Origin: Nonomuraea typhae
Lineage (GTDB): Bacteria; Actinomycetota; Actinomycetes; Streptosporangiales; Streptosporangiaceae
NCBI RefSeq assembly: GCF_009760925.1
Contig: NZ_VRLV01000006.1
Span: forward strand, 1-64,000
Direction: 5' to 3'
DNA: 64,000 bases
Below, in pieces: positions 31,996-42,434 of the stretch. How positions within the stretch are numbered: position 1 is the first letter of the stretch; every line of letters starts with the position of its first letter. A program made the translations under genes and the position numbers. The notes beneath the pieces were generated by a model. The model saw nothing but the letters and a program-made list of their open reading frames with translations, did no database searches and was not told the DNA's origin.

Positions 31996-32112
31996 ACTTG
32001 GCGACTGTACGTCTCCCGATCGGCGGTGAACACCCGGCTTCGGCACATTACGATGGCGACGGGCCGCGTGTGTGCGGCGTGAGCGCCGCACGCCCATCCG
32101 AGGAGGACGACC

Positions 32113-32415
32113 ATGGACACTGCACCGGTAAGCGGTGACAGTGCTGCCCAGGAACCCGCCCGACAGCCCCTCAACGACCGAGACCTCCAGCTCCTCGCCT
32201 TCGAGCGCCAGTGGTGGCGCCACGCCGGTGCCAAGGAGCACGCCATCAAGGAGACCTTCGGGTTCTCGGCGACGCGCTACTACCAACTGCTCGGCGATCT
32301 CATCGACCGTCCCGAGGCGCTCGAGCAGGACCCGATGCTGGTCAAACGACTGCGCAGGCTGCGGGCCACGCGGCAGCGCGAGCGCGCGGCCAGGCGCCTC
32401 GGCATGCGTCCCTAG
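32113..32415 (+). CDS. DUF3263 helix-turn-helix-like protein
   Basis: The 100-residue protein is of the actinobacterial DUF3263 family. The domain spans ~20-90 (LNDRDLQLLAFERQWW and the HTH-like FGFSATRYYQLLGDLID). It has a strongly basic C-terminus (RLRRLRATRQRERAARRLG), consistent with DNA binding. GAGGAGG lies 6-8 nt before ATG. Family members often sit beside DUF3263-otsB-like genes. It is 21 nt upstream of otsB and probably co-transcribed. Confidence 0.93.
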   Translation: MDTAPVSGDSAAQEPARQPLNDRDLQLLAFERQWWRHAGAKEHAIKETFGFSATRYYQLLGDLIDRPEALEQDPMLVKRLRRLRATRQRERAARRLGMRP

Positions 32416-32436
32416 ATGGTGGGGTAGTCCAGCCGC

Positions 32437-33222
32437 GTGAGGAACATCCCTGGAATCCAAGCGATCGTGAACGACCCCGCCGGGGCCGTGATCGGGCTCG
32501 ACTTCGACGGCACCCTGTCGCCCATCGTGCCCGATCCGGCCGCCGCCAGGATCCATCCGGCAGCCCCCGAGATCCTCGCCCGGCTGAGTGAGCGCGTGTT
32601 GTCCGTCGTCATCCTGACCGGGCGGCCCCCGGAGACCGTCCTGAGCCTCGGGCCCGGCCTGGCCGAGGTGCCCGGCCTGGTGATCCTCGGCCACTACGGC
32701 TTTGAACGCTGGGAGAGCGGGCGGCTCAGCGCCCCGCCGCCGCCCGCGGGAGTGCCGCGGGCCGAGGCCGAGCTGCCGCTGCTGCTGCGTGACCTCGGGC
32801 TGTCCGGTGTCGTGGTCGAGGACAAGGGCCGGGCCGTGGCCGTCCACACCCGGCGCAGCCCCGACCCGGCGAAGGCGCTGGAGACGCTGCATGCGCCGCT
32901 GCGGGCGCTGGCCGAGCGCAACGGCCTGGTGGTCGAGCCCGGCAGGTACGTGCTGGAGCTGCGCCCGCCGGGCATGGACAAGGGCCACGCGCTGTCGTTG
33001 TTCCTGGCCGAGCGCGCGGCCAGGTCGGCGATGTTCGTCGGCGACGACCTGGGCGACCTCGCCGCCTTCGAGGCCGTGCGGGTCTCCGGGCTGCCCGGCG
33101 TCACCGTGTGCAGCGGTTCGAGCGAGGTCAGCGCGCTGGCCGAGCGGGCCGACCTCGTGGTGGACGGGCCCGACGGCGTGATCACCCTGCTGAAGGAGCT
33201 GGTGTCCGCGGTCCGCCGCTGA
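32437..33222 (+). CDS. otsB: Trehalose-6-phosphate phosphatase
   Basis: OtsB removes phosphate from trehalose-6-phosphate to give trehalose. The HAD-fold protein has 261 residues. Its first motif is GLDFDGTLSPI (Asp22 nucleophile, Asp24), with ILTGRPP as the Thr motif, DKGHAL (Lys) and VGDDLGDLAAFEA (acidic metal ligands). It starts at GTG 32437. Its last 41 nt overlap the end of the convergent MFS gene. The partner otsA lies 1.1 kb away on the other strand, behind that MFS gene. Confidence 0.94.
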   Translation: MRNIPGIQAIVNDPAGAVIGLDFDGTLSPIVPDPAAARIHPAAPEILARLSERVLSVVILTGRPPETVLSLGPGLAEVPGLVILGHYGFERWESGRLSAPPPPAGVPRAEAELPLLLRDLGLSGVVVEDKGRAVAVHTRRSPDPAKALETLHAPLRALAERNGLVVEPGRYVLELRPPGMDKGHALSLFLAERAARSAMFVGDDLGDLAAFEAVRVSGLPGVTVCSGSSEVSALAERADLVVDGPDGVITLLKELVSAVRR

Positions 33223-34348
33223 GGACCAGTCCGGTCACCGCCAGGGCGATCAGGACCGGCACGATGAGGAAGGCCGTCCTGGTGCCGAATCCGTCGGCCA
33301 GCGCCCCCAGCGCGAACGGTCCCGCGGCCATGGCCAGTCCCGCGCAGACCGGCGAGGCGGCGGTGGCCCGGACCGGGTCGACGGCCAGCACCCCGGCCAG
33401 CGCCAGCGGGAAGTGCAGCGAGACCCCGAGCCCGCTCACGGCCAGGCCCGCGTAGGCGAGCGCCGGCTGCTCGCTCGACCAGAACAGCAGCCAGCCCGCC
33501 GCGGTGAGCAGCAGCGCGCCGGTCAGCAACGCCGGTGCGCGCAGCCGCAGCGCCAGCGGCGTCCCGGCGAAGCGGCCGACGGCCAGGCCCACGGTGAACG
33601 CGGTCAGCCCCGTCGTGGCCGCCGCCACGCTCAGCCCGGTGTTGGCCGACATGAGCTGGACCGCCCACAGGTTGAAGCAGAACTCCAGCGCCACCACCAG
33701 GAACAGCACGCCGCCCGCCACGTAGAAGCGCCAGCCCGGCCGCCCGCCGGACGCGGGCCGGGTGCCCGTGACCGGCCTGCCCGGGACGCGGACCCGGCCG
33801 AGCGTCAGCGCGATGACGCCCGTGACGGCCGGGGTGACCAGCAGCGCCGCCCGCCAGCCCGGCCCCGTCTGGGCGGCGGCGCCCACCGCGTAGGTCATGG
33901 CGATGCCGAACAGGATGGCCACCGCGTTGGCCTCGCTGATCGCCGCCGGTCCCGCCGGGCCGTGGTGGTCGCTGAGCGCCGCCATCATCGCGTAGAGGGC
34001 CATCGAGCCGAACAGGCCGGCCACGCCGTACCCCGCCAGCGTGGCGGGCAGGGCGCCGGTCAGCATGATCGGCACCATGGCCGCGTTCATGCCGATCAGG
34101 CTGACCCAGATGGTGGCCCGCCTGCCGTACCTGCGCTCCAGAAGCGGGAGTACGGCTCCCGCCAGCAGCGTGCCCGCGGCCATCGCGGTGCCGTGCAGGG
34201 CGGCGACCGCGTTGGAGACCTGCTGCTCCTGGCGCAGCAGCGGCAGGACCGCGCTCAGCCCGTACAGGTACGTCGCGAAGGCGCCGAGTTGGAGGTAGAC
34301 GAGCCAGGTCGGCAGGTCCCGTGCCAGGCGGATCCGGACGGTGGTCAC
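33182..34348 (-). CDS. MFS transporter
   Basis: A 388-residue major facilitator with 12 predicted helices and the usual mid-loop after helix 6 (GRVRVPGRPVTGTRPASGG). A family-like motif lies between helices 2 and 3 (LLERRYGRRATIW). The GTG start at 34348 is 8 nt after the otsA stop, so both share a transcript. Substrate unknown; the link to otsA allows a role in sugar or osmolyte efflux, an inference only. Confidence 0.9.
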   Translation of the reverse strand: MTTVRIRLARDLPTWLVYLQLGAFATYLYGLSAVLPLLRQEQQVSNAVAALHGTAMAAGTLLAGAVLPLLERRYGRRATIWVSLIGMNAAMVPIMLTGALPATLAGYGVAGLFGSMALYAMMAALSDHHGPAGPAAISEANAVAILFGIAMTYAVGAAAQTGPGWRAALLVTPAVTGVIALTLGRVRVPGRPVTGTRPASGGRPGWRFYVAGGVLFLVVALEFCFNLWAVQLMSANTGLSVAAATTGLTAFTVGLAVGRFAGTPLALRLRAPALLTGALLLTAAGWLLFWSSEQPALAYAGLAVSGLGVSLHFPLALAGVLAVDPVRATAASPVCAGLAMAAGPFALGALADGFGTRTAFLIVPVLIALAVTGLVLSGGPRTPAPSAG

Positions 34349-34356
34349 TTATGGCA

Positions 34357-35775
<1,419 letters not shown>

Positions 35776-35805
35776 TAAACTTCCCTCCGCTCATAGGATC
35801 CCGCT

Positions 35806-36360
35806 ATGGCGCTTGATGAGCTAACCGAGGAACTGGCCCGCTCCGCAGCCGCTGGAGATCATCGCGCACTCGGCGAGCTCCTGCGGCGGATCGAGCCGGA
35901 CGTATTGCGGCACTGCGCCCGCATCCTGCCCTATCACCAGGATGCGGAGGAGGCGTGCCAGGACACGTTGCTGGCGGTCGCGCGCAACATCGGGCGCTTC
36001 GAAGGCCGGGCGCGGTTCAGCACGTGGCTGCACATCGTGACGGCCAACTGCGCCCGCACGACCTACCGCTCGCTGAAGCGCCGCGCGGCCGAGCAGAGCT
36101 CCGACGAGCTGCCCACGCAGCGGCCGGACGTGGCCCGGGTGAGCGTGATCGCGGGCTCGCGGCTGGACCTGCTCGACGCGATGGAGTCGCTGGAGGCGTC
36201 CAAGCCCGATCTGGCCCAGGCGCTCGTGCTGCGTGACATCGTGCAGCTCGACTACAACGAAGTGGCCGAACAGCTAGGTATCCCGCTCGGGACTGCGAAA
36301 TCCCGTATCCACCAGGCCCGCAAGTACGTCCAGGGCGTCCTCGGCGAGGATTATCGGTGA
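35806..36360 (+). CDS. ECF-type RNA polymerase sigma factor
   Basis: The 184-residue sigma factor has sigma-2 (~20-90) with QDAEEACQDTLLAVARNIGRF and WLHIVTANCAR, and sigma-4 (~125-175) with LDYNEVAEQLGIPLGTAKSRIHQARK. No anti-sigma gene follows; the next element is the SAM riboswitch. It is divergent from otsA with overlapping promoter space, so stress control of trehalose synthesis by this sigma factor is a testable inference. AGGA lies before ATG. Confidence 0.92.
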   Translation: MALDELTEELARSAAAGDHRALGELLRRIEPDVLRHCARILPYHQDAEEACQDTLLAVARNIGRFEGRARFSTWLHIVTANCARTTYRSLKRRAAEQSSDELPTQRPDVARVSVIAGSRLDLLDAMESLEASKPDLAQALVLRDIVQLDYNEVAEQLGIPLGTAKSRIHQARKYVQGVLGEDYR

Positions 36361-36440
36361 GACGGTTTGTCTCATTTCCTGAGACGGGTGGTCAGTCGGC
36401 GACCTTGACCAGGTAGAGTCCATTCCGACAACTACATATT

Positions 36441-36579
36441 GCTCATCCAGAGGGGTGGAGGGACCGGCCCTGCGAAGCCCCGGCAACCCTCCCGGATTTC
36501 GAACTCGCACCCGCGAGGCCGACCGGGACAAGGTGCCAATTCCGGTCTGCGGTCAAGGTGGCCGCGGGCGAAGATGAGG
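36441..36579 (+). promoter_or_regulatory. SAM-I (S-box) riboswitch
   Basis: The conserved class I SAM aptamer is plain to see. P1 pairs CTCATC (36442-36447) with GATGAG (36573-36578). The K-turn side reads AGGGGTGGAGGGACCGGCCC, the core GAAGCCCCGGCAACC lies at ~36474-36487, P3 has CTCGC/GCGAG (36504-36508 with 36513-36517), and AAGGTGCCAATTCC closes the core (36530-36543). Only 15 nt separate P1 from the ATG and there is no terminator, so SAM-bound P1 would bury the first bases of the Shine-Dalgarno (GAGGGAAGG, 36576-36584). The downstream genes should be translated when SAM is low. Confidence 0.96.
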
Positions 36580-36593
36580 GAAGGCCTCGCTTC

Positions 36594-37823
36594 ATGTCGC
36601 TTGACTTCGGTCCTGCTGTAGCCCTGTCCTGCCGCGAGTGCGGCGCCCGCTACGATCTCGGCCCCAGTTTCGCGTGTCTGGAGTGTTTCGGGCCGCTCGA
36701 AGCGGCCTACGACTTCGGTACGGTCACCCGCGCGCAGATCGAGGCCGGGCCCGCCAGCATCTGGCGTTACCGCTCGCTCCTCCCGGTCCCGGTGGACGTG
36801 GCGACCAAGCCCAACATGAACCCCGGCTGGACCCAGCTGGTGAAGGCCGGCAACCTCGGCCGGGCGCTCGGCATCCGCTCGCTGCACGTCAAGGACGACT
36901 CCGGCAACCCCACCCACTCCTTCAAGGACCGGGTGGTGGCCATCGCCGTCGAGGCGGCGCGCAACTTCGGCTTCCACACCCTGTCCTGCTCCTCCACGGG
37001 CAACCTGGCCGGCGCCGTCACCGCGGCCGCCGCCCGCGCCGGGCTCGACGCCTGCGTGTTCATCCCCGCCGACCTGGAGCAGGCCAAGATCGCCATGGCC
37101 CGCGTGTTCGGGGGCAGGCTCATCGGCATCGACGGCACCTACGACGAGGTCAACCGGTTCTGCTCCGAGCTCATCGGCGACCCGCTGGGCGACAAGTGGG
37201 GCTTCGTCAACGTCAACCTGCGGCCCTACTACGCCGAGGGGTCCAAGACGCTGGCCTACGAGATCGCCGAGCAGCTCGGCTGGAAGCTGCCCGAGCAGAT
37301 CGTCATCCCGATCGCCTCCGGGTCGCAGCTAACCAAGATCGACAAGGGCTTCAAGGAGCTCATCGCGCTGGGACTGGTCGAGGACGCGCCGTACAAGATC
37401 TTCGGGGCACAGGCACAGGGGTGCTCGCCGGTGTCGGCCGCCTACAAGGCCGGGCACGACGTGGTCCAGCCGGTCAAGCCCGACACCATCGCCAAGTCGC
37501 TGGCGATCGGGAACCCCGCGGACGGGCCGTACGTGCTCGACATCGCCCGCCGTACAGGAGGGGCGGTGGAGGACGTCACCGACGCCGAGATCGTCGAGGC
37601 GATCACGTTGCTGGCCGCCACCGAGGGCATCTTCGCCGAGACCGCGGGCGGCGTGACCGTGGGCGTGCTCAAGAAGCTCGTGGAAAACGGCACGCTGGAT
37701 CCGGAGGCGGAAACGGTCGTCCTGAACACCGGAGATGGGCTCAAGACCCTTGACGCGGTCTCGTCGATCGCCGAACCCACGGCTGTCATCCGGCCCTCTC
37801 TCGACGCGTTTCGCGCCATCTGA
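36594..37823 (+). CDS. metM: Threonine-synthase-like PLP enzyme, probably homocysteine synthase MetM
   Basis: A 409-residue fold-type II PLP enzyme annotated by similarity as threonine synthase. The N-terminus has a Cys4 zinc-ribbon (C13xxC16, C28xxC31). The PLP lysine is Lys111 in NPTHSFKDRV, and STGNLAGAV is the phosphate-binding loop. The start at ATG 36594 follows the riboswitch directly. A SAM riboswitch makes little sense for threonine but fits methionine supply, and a Gly-Gly sulfur carrier follows 15 nt downstream. I recall that in Streptomyces this pair (MetM/MetO) converts O-phosphohomoserine to homocysteine, using the thiocarboxylated carrier as sulfur donor. I propose the same here. 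Real threonine synthase should then exist elsewhere; if not, this gene would be ThrC. Confidence 0.85.
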   Translation: MSLDFGPAVALSCRECGARYDLGPSFACLECFGPLEAAYDFGTVTRAQIEAGPASIWRYRSLLPVPVDVATKPNMNPGWTQLVKAGNLGRALGIRSLHVKDDSGNPTHSFKDRVVAIAVEAARNFGFHTLSCSSTGNLAGAVTAAAARAGLDACVFIPADLEQAKIAMARVFGGRLIGIDGTYDEVNRFCSELIGDPLGDKWGFVNVNLRPYYAEGSKTLAYEIAEQLGWKLPEQIVIPIASGSQLTKIDKGFKELIALGLVEDAPYKIFGAQAQGCSPVSAAYKAGHDVVQPVKPDTIAKSLAIGNPADGPYVLDIARRTGGAVEDVTDAEIVEAITLLAATEGIFAETAGGVTVGVLKKLVENGTLDPEAETVVLNTGDGLKTLDAVSSIAEPTAVIRPSLDAFRAI

Positions 37824-37838
37824 AAGGAAGATTTAGGC

Positions 37839-38114
37839 ATGAGCGTTTCTGTGCGGATCCCCACCATTCTGCGCACTTACACCGGCGGTAACGCCGAGGT
37901 CAGGGGCGAAGGCGCGACGCTGCGCGAGGTTCTCCAGAAGCTGGACAGCGACTACCCCGGGATCGGTGCCCGAATTCTTGATGAATCGGGCAAGATTCGG
38001 CGTTTTGTCAACGTTTACGTTGGGCAAGAGGACGTCCGATTCGCCGACGGGCTCGACACCGCCGCGCCCGAGGGCGCCGAGATCTCCATCATCCCGGCGG
38101 TAGCCGGAGGCTGA
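37839..38114 (+). CDS. metO: MoaD/ThiS-type sulfur carrier, probably MetO
   Basis: The 91-residue beta-grasp (ubiquitin-like) protein is of the MoaD/ThiS/CysO type. It ends exactly in Gly-Gly (IIPAVAGG), the site that is adenylated and converted to a thiocarboxylate. The segments FVNVYVGQEDVRF and EGAEISIIPAV are the family hallmarks. AAGGAAG lies before ATG, 15 nt after metM, so the two are co-transcribed under the SAM riboswitch. Because the Gly-Gly is already terminal, no Mec+ type protease is needed. The activating E1-like (ThiF/MoeB/MoeZ) enzyme must be elsewhere. Confidence 0.92.
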   Translation: MSVSVRIPTILRTYTGGNAEVRGEGATLREVLQKLDSDYPGIGARILDESGKIRRFVNVYVGQEDVRFADGLDTAAPEGAEISIIPAVAGG

Positions 38115-38136
38115 CTCTTCGCACATGTTTTGGTCT

Positions 38137-38158
38137 GGGCACCTCTTCGGGGGTGCCC
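38137..38158 (+). terminator. Terminator with a UUCG tetraloop after metO
   Basis: 9-bp stem (38137-38145 with 38150-38158, one T-G wobble) closed by the very stable C(UUCG)G tetraloop and followed by TTCCCATTT. It lies 22 nt after the metO stop. Confidence 0.85.
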
Positions 38159-38345
38159 TTCCCATTTCTGGAAAATTCAACTCTTCGAAGGATGAAATAG
38201 GCAGTTTTCAGATTGACTCTGTTGCTAAACGGCATGCCACAGGTATGGTCGAGGGCGATCGTCCGCCCGATTTTGGCAAAAGCGGCGATCGCGGATCTCG
38301 CGGAGGAATGGGCGGGGTCCGTGAGCCCAGTAAGAGGAGTCGGAA

Positions 38346-38546
38346 GTGGCGCAGGGCACCGTCAAGTGGTTCAACGCGGACAAGGGCTACGGCTTCATCG
38401 CGGTAGACGGTGGTAAGGATGTATTCGTCCATTACTCCGCGATACTGATGGACGGGTATCGATCCCTCGAACAGGGCCAGCGGGTCGAGTTCGAGATCAC
38501 GCAGGGCCAGAAGGGGCCGCAGGCGGAATCAGTCCGCACTGTCTGA
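38346..38546 (+). CDS. Cold-shock protein (CspA family)
   Basis: A 66-residue single cold-shock domain. GTVKWFNADKGYGFI contains RNP1 (KGYGFI) and DVFVHYSAI is RNP2. It binds single-stranded RNA or DNA and resolves RNA structure. It starts at GTG 38346 behind GAGGAG. The 187-nt gap before it may include a long 5' leader, as cold-shock messages often have. The two hairpins after it (38559-38652) isolate it from groEL. Confidence 0.97.
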   Translation: MAQGTVKWFNADKGYGFIAVDGGKDVFVHYSAILMDGYRSLEQGQRVEFEITQGQKGPQAESVRTV

Positions 38547-38558
38547 ACCACGCACTCA

Positions 38559-38596
38559 GGCAGCCCGCACGGCAGCGCAGTCCGTGCGGTTCTGCC
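38559..38596 (+). terminator. Hairpin just after the cold-shock gene
   Basis: A perfect 8-bp stem CCGCACGG/CCGTGCGG (38565-38572 with 38582-38589), extended by GGCAG/CTGCC on the outside, 13 nt after the stop. Confidence 0.65.
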
Positions 38597-38614
38597 GACA
38601 CCTTTCGTCTCACC

Positions 38615-38652
38615 AGGTCAGGCCCGATCCGCGAGGGGATCGGGCCTGACCT
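38615..38652 (+). terminator. Perfect 16-bp terminator between cold-shock gene and groEL
   Basis: 38615-38630 pairs without a mismatch with 38637-38652 around a 6-nt loop. It insulates the heat-shock promoter of groEL, whose CIRCE operators begin 19 nt further on. Confidence 0.85.
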
Positions 38653-38670
38653 GCGACGAGGTGGCTCTCG

Positions 38671-38697
38671 CTTGCACTCGACCGGGTAGAGTGCTAA
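38671..38697. promoter_or_regulatory. CIRCE operator 1 (HrcA site) for groEL
   Basis: CTTGCACTC-N9-GAGTGCTAA. The right arm matches the CIRCE consensus (TTAGCACTC-N9-GAGTGCTAA) exactly, the left arm at 7 of 9 positions, with the standard 9-nt spacer. HrcA binding here would repress groEL until heat shock. Confidence 0.92.
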
Positions 38698-38705
38698 ACA
38701 GTTCG

Positions 38706-38732
38706 TTGGCACTCTCTGTACGTGAGTGCCAA
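38706..38732. promoter_or_regulatory. CIRCE operator 2 (HrcA site) for groEL
   Basis: TTGGCACTC-N9-GAGTGCCAA is a perfect inverted repeat with a 9-nt spacer, one base per arm from consensus. It begins 8 nt after the first site; centres are 35 bp apart, allowing two HrcA dimers. The groEL start lies 137 nt downstream, leaving an untranslated leader. Confidence 0.93.
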
Positions 38733-38869
38733 ACCTGGATCGAGACGATCGGGGCCTGCCGAACGGAGATGCGGGCCCAGGTGTGCGGCTTCACGGCCGG
38801 GCACGTTAGCCGTCGCGGGCATCGGCTCGGTCCTTGAGAAGCCACCCTGCATCTGGGAGGTCTAGCCTT

Positions 38870-40498
<1,629 letters not shown>

Positions 40499-40513
40499 GT
40501 CCGGCTGCGTCAT

Positions 40514-40547
40514 AAAGGGCGTCCCCCTTCATTGGGGGGCGCCCTTT
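40514..40547 (+). terminator. groEL terminator
   Basis: 14-bp stem with one T-G wobble (40514-40527 with 40534-40547) and a 6-nt loop, AAA/TTT at the base, 15 nt after the groEL stop. Confidence 0.9.
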
Positions 40548-41165
40548 GTGCATGTTCGGCGCCCCGCGGGGTGGCGGATGAGCGTGCGACGGTCAGATAA
40601 ACGGGCTTTCGGGTGCAGGTGGAGCGGGCCGGCGCGGTCCACTGGAGATCACATCGGTTTAGGGACGTCAATAACGAGCGCGCCTCACATGTGACTCCAC
40701 AAGCTCCGGAAAGCCCATGGGTGACAACTTGGGCTCGGTGGAAAGGCCGGGTGCGGTGAGAGGAGGCGCTGAAGCCGAGTGGGAAGTCGAACAACTCCGC
40801 GCCTGGGTTGAGCGAGCCGGCGCGGGATGGACAGGGGTGTTTACCCCAGGTCAGATCCAGCGGAGGGCCCCGGCCAGGTGAATCACCGCTCCCACTCCTG
40901 GACCAGGCGCAGTTCGCCCATGTTTGCTGGAGAGGGTTACCGGCTCAATAAGCTCGGTCAGCCCTGGATTCCTTCCCGGAGTTGAGGTTTCGCCATCGCT
41001 CGCCGGGCCGACGTGGTAGCCGGCACCTACGACGGCCGGCACACCGTCGCCCTCCACACCAACGCCGAATGGAAGACTGGATCTCGTGGCCGAGTTCGGC
41101 GTCTGAGCGCGTGACGTACCCGCAACCCGTTTGCGGGCGTTTGCCGGGGCTGCTTCACTCGGCCC
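40548..41165. other. 618-nt stretch without an intact gene
   Basis: No complete gene is supported. Coding-like scraps occur: on the minus strand 40883-40921 ends in ELRLVQEWER and a stop, and on the plus strand 40992-41106 is listed separately. A stem CCCGCAA/TTGCGGG (41119-41137) lies 28 nt before the methyltransferase start. The region looks like decayed sequence plus the promoter of the next gene. Confidence 0.5.
40992..41106 (+). pseudogene. Possible frameshifted gene remnant
   Basis: 40992-41070 reads RRADVVAGTYDGRHTVALHTN with G/C third positions. After a shift of frame, 41072-41106 reads RLDLVAEFGV and a stop, also with G/C third positions. Joined, they would make the C-terminal end of a protein that I do not recognise. 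No start codon with a ribosome binding site is present. Confidence 0.3.
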
Positions 41166-41963
41166 ATGGCCGCTGCCGATGATCTGATCCGCCCTGACCG
41201 TTACCCGCGTTCGTCCGGATACGACCCGCGCTGGCTGCTCGATCTGGACATGGGGCCGAATCCGCTGTGGCTGCTGGAGGATCTGGCCGCCGACCTGGAT
41301 CTGCGGCCCGGTATGCGGGTGCTCGACCTGGGTTCCGGGAAGGGGGCTACCTCGGTGTTCCTGGCCCGGGAGTTCGGGGTTCAGGTGGTGGCGGCCGACT
41401 GGTGGGTCTCCGCCCGGGAGGCTGCGGCGGTGTTCGCCGAGGCGGGGGTCGCCGGTCAGGTGGAGGCGGTCCGGGCCGAGGCGCATGCGCTGCCGTTCGA
41501 GGACGGCGATTTCGAGGCCATCGTGAGCATCGACGCCTTCGAGTATTTCGGCACCGGCGACCATTACCTGCCCTATCTGGTGCGGTTCCTGCGGCCGGGG
41601 GGTCAACTCGGCATCGCGACGCCGGGCATGACGCGCGAGGTGCGCGATCTCGGTGAGATCCCCGCGCACGTCAAGAAGGTCGTCGGGTGGGAGGCCATCG
41701 CCTGGCACACCGCCGACTGGTGGCGCTTCCAGTGGGAGGTCACCGAGCAGGTCACGGTCACCTCCGCGCGGCTGCAGGAGGACGGCTGGCGCGACTGGCT
41801 GGTCTGGACGCGCGCCGTCGCCGAGCATCGGCCCGAGGACGCGGCGGCGCAGCAGCCCGTGCTGGACATGCTCACCGCCGACCAAGGGGATTTCCTGTCG
41901 TTCGCCCTGGTCACCGCGCGCAAGAACGGCCCGCCCACGGGCGCCGTCAAGGCAGGGGCTTGA
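41166..41963 (+). CDS. SAM-dependent class I methyltransferase
   Basis: The 265-residue protein has a Rossmann methyltransferase fold. Motif I is RVLDLGSGKGATSVFLARE (~58-77), followed by ALPFEDGDFEAIVSIDAFEYF (motifs II and III) and LRPGGQLGIATPG. The acceptor region (~165-210) is rich in Trp, suggesting an aromatic or hydrophobic substrate, which is otherwise unknown. Its last 17 nt overlap the convergent GNAT gene. ATG 41166 has no strong ribosome binding site, and the message may be leaderless. Confidence 0.9.
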   Translation: MAAADDLIRPDRYPRSSGYDPRWLLDLDMGPNPLWLLEDLAADLDLRPGMRVLDLGSGKGATSVFLAREFGVQVVAADWWVSAREAAAVFAEAGVAGQVEAVRAEAHALPFEDGDFEAIVSIDAFEYFGTGDHYLPYLVRFLRPGGQLGIATPGMTREVRDLGEIPAHVKKVVGWEAIAWHTADWWRFQWEVTEQVTVTSARLQEDGWRDWLVWTRAVAEHRPEDAAAQQPVLDMLTADQGDFLSFALVTARKNGPPTGAVKAGA

Positions 41964-42360
41964 CCCAGCGGCCCCATTCGGCCTGGCGGGTGTAGCCGGC
42001 GGCGGCCCAGGCGTGGTGGGCCAGGGTGTTGTCGTGCAGGACCATCGCGTCGGCACGGAAGGCGCCGAAGGCGGCGAAGCGGGTTTCGGCGGCGGCGAGC
42101 AGGGTGGTGGCGACGCCCTTCCTGCGGTGTGCCGGGTGTACGGCGAGGCGGTACAAGTGGGCCCGCCAGCCGTCCCAGCCCGCGATCAGGGTGCCGACCA
42201 GGACGCCGTCGAGCTCGGCCAGCAGGAGGGCTTCGGGGTCGCGGGTGACCAGGGCCGTCACCTTGTCGGCGGAGTCGTGGCGGTCGGTGCCTTCCGCGGC
42301 TTCCCGCCAGAAGTCCAGGACAGCGGGCACGTCGTCAAGCGCGCCGGTTCTCACCTTCAC
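41947..42360 (-). CDS. GNAT-family N-acetyltransferase
   Basis: A 137-residue GNAT. The acetyl-CoA loop is VHPAHRRKGVATTLL (R-R-x-x-G-V-A), and the C-terminal strand segment is HAWAAAGYTRQAEWGRW. I start at GTG 42360 (KVRTGALDDVPAVLDFW is a typical GNAT opening) because GAGG lies 8 nt upstream. The open frame continues to ATG 42426, but that extension only translates a short tandem repeat. The gene follows the TetR gene on the same strand and may share its transcript. Substrate unknown. Confidence 0.87.
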   Translation of the reverse strand: MKVRTGALDDVPAVLDFWREAAEGTDRHDSADKVTALVTRDPEALLLAELDGVLVGTLIAGWDGWRAHLYRLAVHPAHRRKGVATTLLAAAETRFAAFGAFRADAMVLHDNTLAHHAWAAAGYTRQAEWGRWVKPLP

Positions 42361-42362
42361 CC

Positions 42363-42398
42363 CGGAAACCTCGGAAAACCTCGAAACCCCGGAAACCG
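42363..42398. repeat. Four-unit tandem repeat before the GNAT gene
   Basis: Four imperfect 8-10 bp units on the + strand: CGGAAACCT, CGGAAAACCT, CGAAACCC and CGGAAACCG. On the minus strand two units contain GAGG, so the array carries repeated Shine-Dalgarno-like cores, including the one used for GTG 42360. Slippage here could change spacing or the length of an alternative N-terminus. Confidence 0.6.
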
Positions 42399-42434
42399 CG
42401 GATGCCCCGTCTTCGGCCATGCCCATGGACGGTA

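Noticed and set aside
31996..32988. Extension of the SAM-hydrolase frame upstream to 32988
   Set aside because: It runs antisense through DUF3263 and otsB, which have their own motifs; the family N-terminus begins at GTG 31995.
36594..37823. Plain threonine synthase as the only call for this gene
   Set aside because: A SAM riboswitch and a Gly-Gly sulfur carrier fit homocysteine synthesis better; threonine synthase is kept as the alternative.
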